Part shown: piece by piece, positions 12,371-25,067 of the stretch | Layout: every line of letters begins with the position of its first letter | Numbering within the stretch: position 1 is the first letter of the stretch | DNA from: Lactarius indigo | Taxonomy: Eukaryota > Basidiomycota > Agaricomycetes > Russulales > Russulaceae | Assembly (NCBI GenBank): GCA_025766275.1 | Contig: JAFKAC010000050.1 | Coordinates: 248,001 to 312,000, forward strand | Length of the DNA: 64,000 nucleotides | Direction of reading: 5' to 3' | Made by a program: the position numbers and the translations under genes | The notes under the pieces: generated by a model | What the model was told of the DNA's origin: nothing | Databases searched by the model: none | Seen by the model: only the letters and a program-made list of their open reading frames with translations

Positions 12371-12824
12371 CGCGATATCCACTAGAGCGAGCTGAACTGA
12401 TGGTTATAGAGTGAGGGGGAAAAGGGGGTTCAAGCTCAAGTGCAGCCCACAATAAGGTAAAATCAGGGCGCCCCATGGCAGCGGCGTTTTACCTTGATCC
12501 TGTGCGCTTTCATCTGACATGAGTAACGGAACGTTCCGGCCTTATTTCCCCCGGTTAAGTATAGAGATCTCCTTGAAAACGGGGGCCAGAACTTGAAGGA
12601 TAAGGGCGCAATGCCGTAGCTGTGTTGACAAAACAGGTTCAGACCAATCACAGTCGACTAGTGATGCAGTGATGCCCAGAGTGATTGCAAGCGAATGGGT
12701 CCGAAGCACGTAACCAATACCGGGAATCATAGACTCGGAAGCAAGGGCCGGGGGTGAGACGGGATTTCCCGGCCGTGGTCAAACGCCCCAGCGACACTTT
12801 CCACTCACGTCCTTCCCCCTCCTG
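12371..12824. promoter_or_regulatory. Divergent promoter block D3 / P4
   Basis: Head-to-head spacer of the unit type: about 450 bp between the ATG of D3 and the signal-peptide-like start of P4. It holds the shared blocks including aacaggttcagaccaatca near 12630-12650. No separate gene is supported. Confidence 0.4.
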
Positions 12825-13809
12825 TTCATCGCTGCAGTACTCGCCGCTGAGGTCCCATTATACACCACATACTTTGGTTGTGACCTTATTTCACAGGTGC
12901 TGCAGTTTGTCACCCGAAGGCCTTGTTGAATCTACCGACAATGGCAGACTCCAAACCCAAGATCTTCCCCAGTACTGTAGGACCTTTTCACCCTGAGCGT
13001 CATCGCAATGTCAATACTTCAGCCCTCCCACATTGGCTATTTGTGACGCTCAATATAGTTAACGATGGCCAGTGGGCCATGATACCGCCATTGACTTGTG
13101 GGTCAGTGGGTCAATTGCTGGTTCGTCTCATTACTCAACGATACCAACTTCAACGAAACTTGTACTCTGATCCTCCTCACCTTTGACGAAACTTAGACAA
13201 CACTGTCGTCCTACTGCTTGGAGGTGCTGTCTCCGTGTACTCGCGGAACCATTGGCTCAACCTACTACACACACTAGTCCTCATTCTCCACCATGAGGCA
13301 AACCGGGGTTTCAGGTCGCTCGGGTATGGCGACACGAACAAGCACTACGTCCTGTCTCCCTGATTCCCTTAACTAACCTCTCGCATCACCGCCACGCAGG
13401 GCGCTCTCGAACATCCTACTTCATCGCCAACGCAACGCGACGGGCTACACGAACCTCGATGTCCCCATCGCTGACATCCCGCTGACGAACATCACGGGCG
13501 TGACCCTGGGCCCACTACAACGCGCAGTGCCACGTGCCCATCACGGCGCCGAACACATCTACCATTGGCGCGGGTGGCAGTCCCATCAGGCGTCAAGCAT
13601 CAACTTTACTGCCGCCTCGGCGCCCCCACCTGTCAAATTCACCGTGCAAGGAAAGAAAGTGCCGTGGATATACCCCCCTGGCTGCTGCGGCGTCGTCTAA
13701 CTCATCCAATGGTAGCGGCAATGGCGCGGCAGGCGTTAGGGAGGGTATGGTCGGTACCACGGTGCTTGGCGCGCTTCTTGCTGGCGTTGTGATGTTTCTT
13801 CTGACTTGA
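12825..13809 (+). pseudogene. P4: acid-phosphatase-like relic
   Basis: Begins with a signal-peptide-like region, then MADSKPKIFPS. It then jumps to LPHWLFVTLNIVNDG, so the FYNS block is lost. The TLSN/VYSF region and later parts are in several frames. The Ser-rich linker and hydrophobic tail end at TGA 13807-13809. The closest relative is P13 on the other strand (47.1-47.8 kb), with shared odd features such as the missing TSFTAA-adjacent codons. Internal deletions and frameshifts exclude a product. Confidence 0.6.
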
Positions 13810-13810
13810 G

Positions 13811-14143
13811 CGGACTACATAGTACACACCACGCGCGAGGAGAGGTGTTGGTACACTGGTTCGGCCGGGACCTAGTTTAGCTGATGTTTGATTGTCGGAT
13901 GTCGGACTTGGATTTCACTCTAAAACTGATGCTGATTAGCTTTCGTACCTTGGTGCCGCGATGAAAATACGCGTTTACACCCCCTGGTATGAGATCGGCC
14001 GCTGCAGCGTCCATCTACGCGTGACTTCAGATAGCTATCTCCCGTACTGAGCTAGGCATGGACTTGGCAATCGCAAGAAATTTTAGTGACCATTACATGT
14101 GGTCCTAGTCCACAGTTGTACAGAAGTAAGGAAACTCGTGCCT
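13811..14143. other. Tail-to-tail spacer between P4 and D4
   Basis: Unit-type spacer. Nothing else recognised. Confidence 0.4.
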
Positions 14144-16954
14144 CTAGCGTACGAAAACTGGAATATCGGGTTCAGGAAACTTTGCAACATAACGGAATCC
14201 CGAAAATGCCTCCAATACCCTGCGCTGCAGTTCCCTCCTGTCCATCCGGACCGGTTCGCCGTCCTCAACCCCCTGTGCACCATCGTGGATACCCTTGTCT
14301 AAGGTGGCGCCCTCAATATCCCATACACCATCGCGAATATGTTCGTTGGGGCCCGTATATCCTTGAACTATTTTGCCTACCGTGTCAAGGAGTATGGCCG
14401 TGATCGACTCCGGACACGAAAAATCTGAGAGGGTCCCACGGCCTGGGGTTACCAGGTCGCAAATGATATTAAGCAGGATAGAGTGCGTCCCGGGTGATTG
14501 CTTGCTCTCCTCCCAGTGGGAGGTGATCACCTTGAAGGCGCCAGTGTAGAAGACGCTGTTCTGTTCGTCCAAAGAAGATATCGATAGAAGTCGTCGAAGG
14601 GAGAGGAAGAAAAGTTCGATAGTGAACCCAAAACCACCGCCGTCGCGTACATCTTGCAGGCGCCACAGTTGCCGTTTCATCAAGCCATCGGGCTGACGTA
14701 GAGCGACAGGGCCTTTGTCGACCGTTTTCGGGCTTTCGAGAACTTCCTCGTATCCATCGGCAACCTGACCATCCGGGACTTCACGAAGCTTTCGGCCAAG
14801 TCTAACCAACGCTTGAAGTTGTTGTCCGGGGAATATAAATTGTGAGGCGACTGGGGCGCTAGCTGTGGCTGGCGTTGAAAAAATCGCTCATCAGAAATTA
14901 AGATCGGTGAGGATAGTCGAAAGACACACCAGGAAGTTGCTGCATCAACCCGTAAGTAGCATCGTCCATTGCATCTTGAAAATTGGATATCTCCCGGTCG
15001 ACGTCCTTCATGCCATCGGCTTCGATCTTTATGCGCTCCAACTCTGAAATTTGTTGTTCGTGGTTTCGTAGGATTTGTTCGAAATGCTTCCTGATCCTGT
15101 TCTGCGCCTGGGGCTCGAATGCTTGACGTAAGTCCTCGACGCACTCCCATGCTGTCTTGAGGCTTTTATCGATCCTATTGGCGCTCTCCCGTTCCGCCTC
15201 GTCCGGTTGTCCGTATTTCGATTCAAAACGTACCAGTCCGTTCACCGCGTACCCAGCGAGCACCCGCAGCCGGTTTTTGCCCAATTTCTGCTGAATGTCC
15301 ACAAGTGAAAGGCACGTCCACCGTACGACGAATGATGTACCGGATGTGGTGGTCGGTGAGTTGATCTTTTCAATCTGGCCTATTTCGCTGACCACCTTGC
15401 CAACTTCTCCAAACCAGTCCAGTTGATAATCGACACGGCAAACGAGTGACGCCGCAGCCTCGACGCAAGCGCGCATGCGTCTATGTCTTGCCTCTTCGTT
15501 TTCGAAATTACTGTGGTGGTTGCAGGTCTCGAAAAGGTAGCGCACGCATCGAGTAATCGTGTCAACGGAGGCTCCTTCTAGTGGGGGCGTAGAGTGAGGG
15601 ATAAGGGAGATTCGACGACCATTGAGTAGATGACCCGTCGGGGACTCTGACGTGCCGTGCGTCCGAGAGGAGAGATCTTTCCAGACGTCTTTGCCCCAAT
15701 CGGTGTTGAAAGAGCCAGGGATCGCCAATACGAGCGGTTCCACATCGGCATTCGCGGCGGCCCTATTGACCAACCATCGGATGGCGCGCACATCACGGCG
15801 TTTGCGGTGCTCTGTCCCTTCCATCACCACCCGTTCTTGACGTGCCTCCAGGTCCACGGCGGCAACCCATTTGGCAGAACTGAAATAGAGATTCTGCAAC
15901 AGGAAGGATATCCCTCGCAAAAGGGACTTGTCCGGCGTCTTCAGGGCCAGGAGCAATATAAAAATGGTAATGGGGTAGATTGATACCAAAGGGATGATAT
16001 AAGCGGTCGTGATGGTGCCAGTATGTGTGTTATCACTGAATGTAGAAAGGCTCAAACCCAAATAAAATAGGAGGAGCGAGATACGAATCATATAAGTGAC
16101 ATATGTCGCCAAAAACTGTAATACCGGGGCGCCGTCGAAAAAAAATTGTCGAAACCGCGCCCGCTTCAGAGGGTGATCGTACCGCTCGAAGACCCGCAGA
16201 TAGGTTCGAACCCAATGTTGAACGAGAGTTGCAAAAAGCGCTGCAGCAAGACTGAGAATGAGGCCGCCGAGCCAGAAAGTGTTCACACTTATATCCCGTT
16301 GTGATGGGTGGAAATCTGGGTAAGGTGGTGGGGGGCTAGACGGGACAGAGACCTGCGGGGCGATGGATGCAATTTGCTGGGAGATCTGGGCGAGCATCGC
16401 GACCGATTGCTTCTGATAGTATACCGATTGTTGTGCAGGATCAGGTTGCAGATTCTTGAGGCTGTCGACGAGGAACGAAGTGATAACGCCAGCAAACAAG
16501 CCGGCCTGTGGAGGAGACGCAGGTAAATCCAAGTTTACGCTGAACGCGAGAGTATGTACGCACGAATGTGGGGATTCCACTCATATCTGCTAACAAACCT
16601 TGTAACAGTGCTTCGTCGTGGGCTTGAGCCTCTTTGCTGTAAAGAGACCAGAGGGCATTGGCACCATCATCGAAATCATTGCGCTCGCTTTGAGCTGGGC
16701 CATCTGAAGAATTATTCATTGTCCCCCCTCCTGGGCGTGGGTCTGCAACATATCACCGACTCGTTATATCGCTGCGCATTCAACGACACAATACACCCAC
16801 CAGGTTCCAAACGTCTTCCAGGAATCCCAGACCGCGACTCCCCCCCTACCTCATATTTATCAATACTTGTCGGAAAAGAGATGATCTAAGATTTACCAAG
16901 AGGTAGCTGTTCTCCTCGTTCAGGGTCACCTCTGCGCCCTGGGCGTCTGGGCAT
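14144..16954 (-). CDS. D4: DUF6535 membrane protein with a possible fourth exon
   Basis: Exons 16897-16954, 16564-16742, 14930-16505 and 14144-14862 would give 843 residues. Without the last intron, translation stops at a TAA inside DYPHRS, just after the QLPGVSF block, and a 2-nt deletion 25 nt later shifts the frame. Both lesions lie between a gtgtgt donor at 14929 and a ccacag acceptor ending at 14863. Splicing there restores the downstream frame exactly (PGQQL...VFVR to the stop at 14144). The inverted duplicate D11 has the same arrangement, and both keep the 240 downstream codons open, which argues that the splice may be used. The N-terminal domain, membrane segments and first exon MPRRPGRRGDPERGEQ are typical. 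The alternative is a pseudogene truncated at about 600 residues. Confidence 0.65.
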
Positions 16955-18984
16955 TTCGATATCCATTAGAGCGAGCTGAACTGATGGTTATAGAGTGAGG
17001 GGAGAAATGAGGTTCAAGCTCAAGTGCGGCCCATGATATGGTAAAATCAGGCCGCCTCATGGCACTGGCAGTGACGTGTACCATAACCCTGTGCACTTTC
17101 ATCTGGAACGAGTGATGGAATGTTTCGGCCTTATTTCCCCCGGCCGAGTATAGAGATCTCCTTGAAATCGGGGGCTAGAACTTGAAGCATCAAGGGCACA
17201 ATAATTTCAGACACTGTGGCTGGGTTGACAAAAGAGGTTCAGGTCAACCACAGTCGCGGCGAGTGATGCAGTGATGCCCACAGCAAGGGGTGCACGGGAT
17301 TTTTTAACGCCCATATGGACATAGGGGGGGAGGGAGTCCGAAGGGGCCTTAGCAGATTTTCGCAGAACGGCGCTACTAGTAATAGGGCGCTAAGCAGTAT
17401 CGACCTTCTCGGAGACATAGATAAGCCTAATAGGCTTGGTCCTTTAAGCGTATTTGGCTTGCATCTGGGTCACCTGTGTACCCTCTATGTCTGGACATTG
17501 TGATATTCACTAGAATGGGCCGAAATTTCTGCTATTTAGAGAGGGCTAGGAGATGAGGTGGTTCAAGCGCAGCGTGCGATACCAAGTGCGATACGGTAAA
17601 ACCAGGCTTCCTCATGACAGTGGCAAATCCTGTGAAATTTACCTTGATCATGTGCATATATTGCACTCCAAGGTCATGGCACCCACCGTCTAATATGAGT
17701 AGTCAAACGTCCCAGCTTCAATTCCGTTGATTGTAGTACTAGTGCCTCATTGCAAACGGGGGGGACTTCAGAATCGGCGCCGGCGCAATGATTCCAGATA
17801 GCTGGGCTCTTTGCATTGTGACCACGGCGGTGACCGCGGGTCCAAAACAAGTAAGAAAAACTGAATGAAAACGTGACAGCAGCGCCCTTTTTCTGATTTT
17901 GTGAAATTTCATCAGTGGCCCTGGCCGCTGGCGCGTGCCGTGTTTACTATATGTAGGCCAGACCCAGTGACTTAAGTGCAGCCGCAGACAGACCTCTGGG
18001 ACATCATCCTACACCCTAGGGGAATTACTATCTCACCTTCCCCAGTACCCCCAGTACATAGCACTGACCGTAATCACAATATTCAGCAGTGTTGGTTCCG
18101 GCGGAATGGAACCAACCACACTGCATGTGAATACCTGGAGTGAGCAGTGCATCCGAGCGCTGAGACTGTATGTGCGCAGTGTCAATGTCACGAGCCCCGG
18201 AGATACACGAGGGGATTGGAATTAATTAATCTGGAGGGTGGACGAGAGGCGCAATCAAACGCGGGTATGATAGCGGAGTTTGACGAAGGTGGCGCAGCGC
18301 GGGCTCACAGATTCGGAGACAAAGCGGACTTGCGGTGCCGAGAGAGGGGGCGATCAAACAGAGCGAAAGGTTAGACAACAGCTACGCTGCCATTTCCTTG
18401 CGCGTGCCAACAGTTTCGTGGCATGGCTTCCCTTCTCGCCTTCTTTTTTCTTACTTGTGAACTTCAGTCCTTCCTTGTTTGGCTCTCCGTCGCTGACTTG
18501 GAGACAAGAAGGGACCCAAGATAGGCGCGGACTTTTGCTTGGTGGCTGAGTTGAACGAGACCGATCTTGCTCATTTTCTCCCAAACTCACTGGCCTTCCT
18601 TTCGTGCTGATTTTACAGGCCCTTGCTTCATACACCGCACTTAACATTTCCCTCTTCTATGTTGTTTTATCCAGTACATTTTGTGCCACTGCGGACAGCC
18701 ATCCAGTGTGCGCGACAAGCTGTTCAACGCAAACGCTGGTTGTGTTGAAAGGCAAAACATTATCCATCTCCCCTTCTGTCGAGTTCCGTGCTGACGACGT
18801 ATTGGAGTATCGCATCCCGTCGTTTGATATCGTCGTGACTGTTACTAAATACAAGATACACGTGCACGTGCACCAGAACGATACATGCCCATTCTGTGTC
18901 ATCAGGCCATCGGTCCGGCGCAGCGGAACGCAGATCTCGGAACACAAACCTTGTCGACAGATTTCGAGCTTCTAGATACGTGCA
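16955..18984. other. 2-kb intergenic stretch with array debris
   Basis: 16.96-17.3 kb holds the D4 promoter block. A second, degenerate promoter block with a remnant of the short first exon (reverse strand near 17.44-17.50 kb) follows at 17.45-17.86 kb without any gene body. At about 18.17-18.35 kb there is a copy of a block also found at 33.06-33.24 and 54.1-54.25 kb. About 75 bp at 18.90-18.975 kb is a minus-strand scrap of DUF6535 coding sequence (the LESLKSVDKV / R.PDG region). Otherwise I see no gene. Confidence 0.45.
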
Positions 18985-19577
18985 TACACCGTCAACAACC
19001 TCCCAATTAGTACTTCGAGGTTCCGTCCCTAAGAGTGCTTGTGGGAGCATCAATTCGACTATCTACACGTACTACACCACCGTGGTCTCGGGTCGCTCGG
19101 CCACAGCGATACGAACAAGTTTGTCCAGTATTTCCCCATTTCCCCCAACTATCCTCTCACGCTACCGCCCCAGACACTCTCGAACGTCTACTCCTTCGTC
19201 GCCAACGCAACGTGCCACACAAAACCCCGTGTCCCCCTCGCTGACACCCCACCGACGAACATCACCGGCACGACCCCGGGCCCACTATGTGCCAATAAAT
19301 GCGCCCAACACGTCTGCCGTCTGTGCGGGCGGCGGACCTATCTTTGTCGCGTCAGGCCTCTACACCGGTTTCACCGTCGCCTTGGCGCTCTCGCCCGTCA
19401 ACCTCACCGCGCGAGGCAAGACCGTACGGTGGTTCGCCCCTCGCGTTGCCGCGACGTTGTCCAATTCATCGTCTAGTGGAAACGGCAACGGCGCGGCGGG
19501 GAGCCAGGGAGGGCATGATCGGCGCCACGGTGCTCGGAGTGCTTCTTGCGGGAATTGCGAAGCTTCTTCTGGCTTGA
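18985..19577 (+). pseudogene. P5: acid-phosphatase-like relic
   Basis: Opens in the VNN / GST.YTYY region. It has an intron-like stretch (gtttgtcc...ccccag), TLSNVYSFVANAT, then ADTPPTNITGTTPGP, GGGPIFVASGL, and the Ser-rich linker with a hydrophobic tail ending at TGA 19575. Frame breaks occur in the WGLGS region and before the tail. It lacks the 5' half entirely. Confidence 0.6.
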
Positions 19578-19589
19578 GGAGCGGACTAC

Positions 19590-20249
19590 ACATCACGCGT
19601 GAATGGTGTTGGATTGCTGTCCTGATCATCGTTGCGGCCAGTTACTGGAGTTAGATCGGTGACCGGGAACATAAGGAGACGAGAGTACCGTAAAAGACTA
19701 ACGGGGGTCCGTCAGACTCAGAGGTATGGCAGCTCGTGAAGCCAAAGTAAGAAAAGCCACGGGGTGGGGCTGCCGTAGCAGGGCCTGGGGGTGTTAGCGA
19801 TCAATCACCCAGAGTCAATGGACAAATTGTCCGAGAATATAGGCCATCCACAGTTCCTCGAAGAACTCGTGCCGGTGGAGGGGGGTGCGGTATACGACTC
19901 GGACGACCATAAATCCCCGCGCCTGTCGTAAACGGCGAAACGCGGGCAGTCATAGAAGAGGTGTAAGAATTCGCGGAAGGGGTTGAGGGGTTTTGGAAAG
20001 CAAACAGCATAGTTGGAGGTAAAGAGTGCCGGGCCACTAGCTGGAACATCGCCGAGGTGGTGTGGTGGGATAAGAAGTCAAGGCCCTTTCGGGCGATAGC
20101 TAGTGAAGCTAGTGAAGCCCTGCGGGTGATTGCGCCCATCAGACGGTTTACTGTCGTGATGACAGTGTGATGACGTATTCATAGTCGCCGTGCTTTCGGC
20201 GCTCCGCCATCCAATAATCTGACGGACTCTGTTCAACACGCTTACAGCG
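19590..20249. other. Unassigned segment between two phosphatase fragments
   Basis: About 650 bp that does not resemble the array unit. A minus-strand open frame of 112 codons (19801-20139) has a low-complexity Ser/Thr/Pro composition and matches no family I recognise. It separates P5 from P6, which suggests that foreign DNA inserted or that two units recombined here. Confidence 0.3.
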
Positions 20250-20646
20250 GCGATCTCCAGGACGCTATCCAATGTCTACTCTTTTATCGCCAACTCGACA
20301 AACCTCGACGTCTCCCTCGCCAACATCCCGCTGACGAGCATCATTAGCATGATCCTAGGCCCACTGCACTCAACATGCAGCACTACGTGCCCATCACCGC
20401 GCCGGAATTCGTCTGCCGTCGGCACGGTGGCGATCCCGTCTTTCAGGCTTCCATACCAGCTGTACCGTCGCCTCTGCGCCCGAGCCAATTTAATCTCACA
20501 GCGCAGGGCATGACTCGACTCCCGGATCGCGGGGTCGTCATCCAGTGGCAGTGGCAACCGCAGGCTCCCGGGAGGGAATCATCAGCACCATGGTGCTCGG
20601 CGCGTATCTTCAAGTTTCTGGAATTATGGCACTTCTTCTGGCTTGA
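20250..20646 (+). pseudogene. P6: short acid-phosphatase-like fragment
   Basis: Begins at the intron 3' boundary (tctccag, then TLSNVYSFIAN), continues through LDVSLANIPLT, and reads out of frame across the HYVPITAP and linker region to a stop near 20644. Only the last exon is represented. It is the second phosphatase scrap in this unit, immediately downstream of the unassigned segment. Confidence 0.55.
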
Positions 20647-20885
20647 GCGGACTACACCACACACGCCACGCACTATCGGTGTTGGTTGTTGAGTGTGGGA
20701 CTTGGATTTCTTTCTCTTCAACTGACGCTGATGAACTCTGTACCGCGATGTCGACATGAAAATCCACGTTTACACTTCATGATATGAGATCGACTGGTTC
20801 TTCGAGAAAATCCGTAGCGGCGCTGTCGCCACCCTACTCCCCCATCTGTGCATAGCTAGAGATAATGACGGCCGTTCTAACTGTC

Positions 20886-23794
20886 CTATTCAGCGCGTAC
20901 ATAGTCCACAGTCGTACAGTAGTGAGGAGGCCCGTGCCTCCAGTCTACGGAATCTGCAACGACGCGATGATACTCTGGGTTGCTACGAAAACGTAGGAGA
21001 TCTGTCAATGCCTTGTGCCGTAGTCTCGTCATGCCCATCCGGGTCGGGTAGGCGCTCTCAATTTCCTGGACAGCACGGCAAATATGCTCGCTTGGGCCTG
21101 CATACCCTTCAAGCATAATTCTCACCGTGTCCAAGAGCATGGCCGTGATAGACCCCGGATACGAAAAGTCCGAGAATATCCCGCGGCCTTCGGCAATCAG
21201 GTCGCAGATGATATTAAGGAGGATACATTGCGTCCCGAGCGACTCCCTGCCCTCCATCCATCGAGAGGTGATGAGCTTGAAGGTGCTGACGTAGAAGTCC
21301 TCGTGCGACGGAGATATCGAGGAAAGTCGTCGAAGGGAGAGGAAGAAAAGTTCGACGGTATACCCAAAGCCACCGCCATCGCGTACATCTTGCAGACGCC
21401 ATATCTGCCGTCTCATCAAGCCATTGGGACGACGCAGCGAAACAGGGACTTGGTCGATGGATTTCAGGCTTTCAAGGACTTCCTCATATCCGTCGGCGAC
21501 CTGCCCATCCAGGACTTCACGAAGTTTTAGGCCAAGTCTGGCCAGCGCTTGAAGCTGTTGTCCCGGGAATATCAATTGGGGAGCGACTTGGGCGCTAGCT
21601 GTGGCTGGTGTATTGTAAGCATCGCCTATCAGGAAGGATTCAGATCGGTGGGGCTCGTCGAACGACACACCCGGGAGTTGCCGCATTAACCTGTGAGTAG
21701 CGTCATCCATCGCATCTTGATAATGAGAGATCTCCCGGTCGACTTCCGCCATCACATCGGCCTCGATTTTAATGTGCTCTAATTCTGAAATCTGCCGTTC
21801 GTGGGTTAGTAGGATTTCTTCGACTTGTCCCCTGCTTTCCCTGGTCCACTTCTGGGTCCAGGGCTCGAACGCCCAACGTAGGTCCTCAACGCACTCCCAA
21901 GCTATCTTGAGACATTCATCGATCCTCAGAACGCCTTCCCGTCCCGCCTCGTCCGGTTGTCCGTGCTCTAACTGAAAGCGTGCCAGTACGTTCACCGCGC
22001 AACCAGCGAGCACACGCAGCCCTAACTGGCGTCTGCCCAGTATCCGCTGAATGTCCACGAGTGAAAGACACGTCCAGCGCATGATGAATAATGTATCGGA
22101 TGTGGTCGTCGGTGAGTTGACCTTTTCGATCAGGCCTATTTCGCTGACCACCTTGCCGACTTCTCCAAACCGGTCCAATTGGTAATCGATACGGCATACA
22201 AGTGACGCCGCGGCCTCGACGCAAGCGCGCATGCGTCTATGTCTTGCCTCCTCGTTTTCGAAGAGACTGCGATTGTTGCAAGTCTCGAACAAGTTGCGCA
22301 TACATCGAGAAACGGTGTCGACGGTAGCTCCTTCTAGCGGATGCGGGGGACTCGGATAAGGGATAAGGAAGACTTGACTACTGGTGGGTGAAAGACTTGT
22401 CGGAGGCTCTGGCGTGTCACGCGCCTCGCGTGCCTGGGAGGAGACTCGGACCTCTCTCCAAACTTCTCTGCCCCATTCGGTGTTGAAAGAACCAGGAATC
22501 GCCAACGCGAGCGGTTCCATCTCGGCATTCGCTGCAGTCCTATCGATCAACCATTGGATGGCGCGCACGTCACGGTTTTTGTGTCCGTCTCTCTCCTCCA
22601 TCACCACCCGTTCTCGAGGTGCTTCCGCACTTGGAGACGTGAATATTTCTCTAAGAGGGCGATTGCGGAAATTGCGTTTCTTGATCTTCTGCATCAAGAA
22701 GCGCATCAAGAAGAGTATCCGCCACAAGAGCATGGACTTGTCTGGGGACTGCAGGTTCCAGAGCGGCACCAACTTGGTGAATAGGAAGATCGATCCGCAA
22801 CCGCAGATAAAAAAGGTCACGATGGCGCCCACATTTGTGTCGATGTTGAGTACGGAACCGCTGAGGCCGAGAAAAAATAGGACGAGCGAGAAACGGATCG
22901 CCGAAGTGGCCGATAACGCCAACCCCCGCACTGACCAGGCGCCCTCGAAAAAGAATTGTCGGAACCGTGCTCGCTTCAGAGGGTGATCGTACTGCTGGTA
23001 GACCCGCATATAGGACCGAACCCACTGTTGGACGAGTGTTGCAAAAAGCGCAGCAGACAGGCTGCATACGAGGCCTATGAGCCAGAAACCGTTCACTAAG
23101 ATGTCTGAACCCGACGGGGAGAAATCTGGGTAAGGTGGTGGTGGGGGGGGAATAGACGGGGCGGGAGTGTGTGAAATCACAGATGCGATTTGCTGTGAGA
23201 TATGGGCGAGCATTGCGACCGATTGGTTGTGATAATATACGGACTGTTGCGCAGGACCAGGTTGCAAATTCTTAAGACTGTCAACGAGGAAGGAAGTGAG
23301 AACGGCAGCAAACAAGCCAGCCTGTGGAAACGTGAGTACATTCAAGTCTACGCTGAAGATACACGCACGAATGTGGGGATTCCGCTCATATCTTCCAACA
23401 GACCTCGGAAGAGAGCTTCGTCGTGGGCTTGAGCCTCCTTATTGTAAAGAGACCAGAGGGCATTGGCACCATCATCGAAATCCCTGCGCTCGCTTCTTGG
23501 CTCGCTTTGAGCCTCTGGAAGAGATGTGCTATCTGAAGAGATCCTCATTGGCCTCCCTCCTGTGTCTATAACATATATAACCTTCTCGTCAGATCCCCAC
23601 ACAGTCAACGACATAAGATACACACAACGTCTTCTGAGACTTTCCGACCGCGCCTCTTCCTCTCGCTCAACTTTCGAGCCATCAATACCCGTCAGAAAAG
23701 AGGCTATCTAAGCCTCACCAAGAGGTAGCCACCCTCCTTGTTCTGGATCGCCTCTGCTCCTCGAGCTACGCTGCCGCCTTGAGGGTCTGGGCAT
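20886..23794 (-). CDS. D5: DUF6535 membrane protein, extended C-terminus
   Basis: Exons 23719-23794, 23369-23565 and 20886-23321 give 902 residues. The first exon is the longest of the series (76 nt, beginning MPRPSRRQRSSRSRGDPEQ), and exon 2 carries an extra Ser/Glu-rich insert before ERRDFDDGANALWSLY. The domain-splitting intron is only 47 nt. The four hydrophobic segments and the complete C-terminal region are present. The stop codon that ends most copies after ...DSV(G/D) has changed to TGG (near 20939), adding 17-18 residues (ending YVRAE) read from the former 3' flank. No frameshift is seen. Confidence 0.83.
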
Positions 23795-24029
23795 TGGTAT
23801 GGTATGTCCACCGGAATGGGGCGAGACGTCGGTTATAGGGAGGGTTATAGGGAGGAAGTTCAGCTGCAGCTTGTGGTACGGTGAAATCAGTGATCACTAG
23901 CGGCGTGAGACCTTGGCAATATTCTATAGAGTATTCTCTGATGCTGATAATCCATGATTCTTCTAAGTGGTAACACGGTAACCGATACAGCCCGGAACGG
24001 ACGACCCGAGTGCCACGCTTGCCGCCCAA

Positions 24030-25067
24030 CTGTCGCCCACCAGTGTTCTTCATCCTACACTACATCCTTTCTTTGTTCTGGCTCAATCCACCAACAATTT
24101 CGGCCCCGACAACGGCGAAATACTCTTCAGCAAAACCGTTTCACAGGTGCCAAGGGTTTCGCTTACTCTCGCGCATATTGTGCCTCTACACCTCGCCTGT
24201 ATATAGTACTATATACCTCTAAGCACAGCCCCACCATCTTTTATGATACGACTCGGTCACCCCCCGCCTCGCGCTTTATCTAAATTTCAATGACTTCACC
24301 GCCGACGTTATGCCCTGGCCCTCTCTTGGTGTCCGTTCGTGATGCCGAGTGTGGTCAACGATGGCCATGATGCCACCATTGACTGACTTTGGGGGCGAGT
24401 GGGTTGATGAATGGCTCGTCCCGTCACCCAACGAACCTTACTCTTATCCTCTTCACCTTGACGAAACTGAGACATTCGCCATCAACAACCGCATCCTCGC
24501 CCTGCTACTTGGCGGTGCCCATCATGAGAGCGCTCGCGGCACAGTCGACTCGACCTACTACACGCACTGCTCCTCGCCCCCCACCGTGGAGACAAACTGG
24601 GATCTCGTGTCGCCTGGAAGTGGCGACATGAACAAGTACGTCCTGCGCTCTCGCATTTTTCCAAAAACTAACCTCGTGTGTCCGGCCCACAGGATGCTAA
24701 AACGTCTATTTCTCTCGAGTCGTTGCCGACGCGACGGGCTACACAAACCTCGACGTCTCCCTTGCTGATATTTCGCTGACGAACATCACCGGCACAATCT
24801 CGGACCCGCTCAACGTGCAGTACTACGTGCCCATCACGGCGTCGAACGCGCCCGCCGTCGGCGCAGGCGGGGTCCCGTCTTTGTTGCGTCAGGCCTCGAC
24901 ACCAGCTTTACCGCCTCCTCCGCCTCCGCGCAGGGAAAGACCGTACCGTAGCTCGGTCCCCCCGTTACCGCATCGTCGTCCAACTCGTCGTTCAGTGACT
25001 ACGACGACAGGGACCAGGGGGGCGTCGTCGGCTCCACTGCGCTCGGTGCGCTTCTTGTGTGGTTGTG
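24030..25067 (+). pseudogene. P7: acid-phosphatase-like relic
   Basis: Includes a degenerate 5' region, the TIFYDT / NFNDFTADV block, GEWVDEWLVP, LHLDETETF, NNRILALLLGGA, the GTVDSTYYTHCS core, an intron (gtacgtcc...cccacag, about 24637-24691), TGYTNLDVSLADIS, GPLNVQYYVPIT, and a shortened linker and tail. The stretch 24379-24640 is one open frame with good conservation. Frameshifts flank it on both sides and the C-terminal linker is collapsed. Head-to-head with D5. Confidence 0.65.

Larger units (their letters stand above)
12830..17300. repeat. Segmental duplication, inverted partner at about 43.9-48.1 kb
   Basis: P4 plus D4 corresponds in inverted orientation to D11 plus P13. The two DUF6535 genes share the same premature TAA, the same 2-nt deletion and the same exon lengths apart from one codon. 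Boundaries are estimated by eye. Confidence 0.6.

Noticed and set aside
19801..20139. Minus-strand open frame of 112 codons as a gene
   Set aside because: Low-complexity composition, no recognised motif, and it lies between two phosphatase scraps. I could not support a gene.
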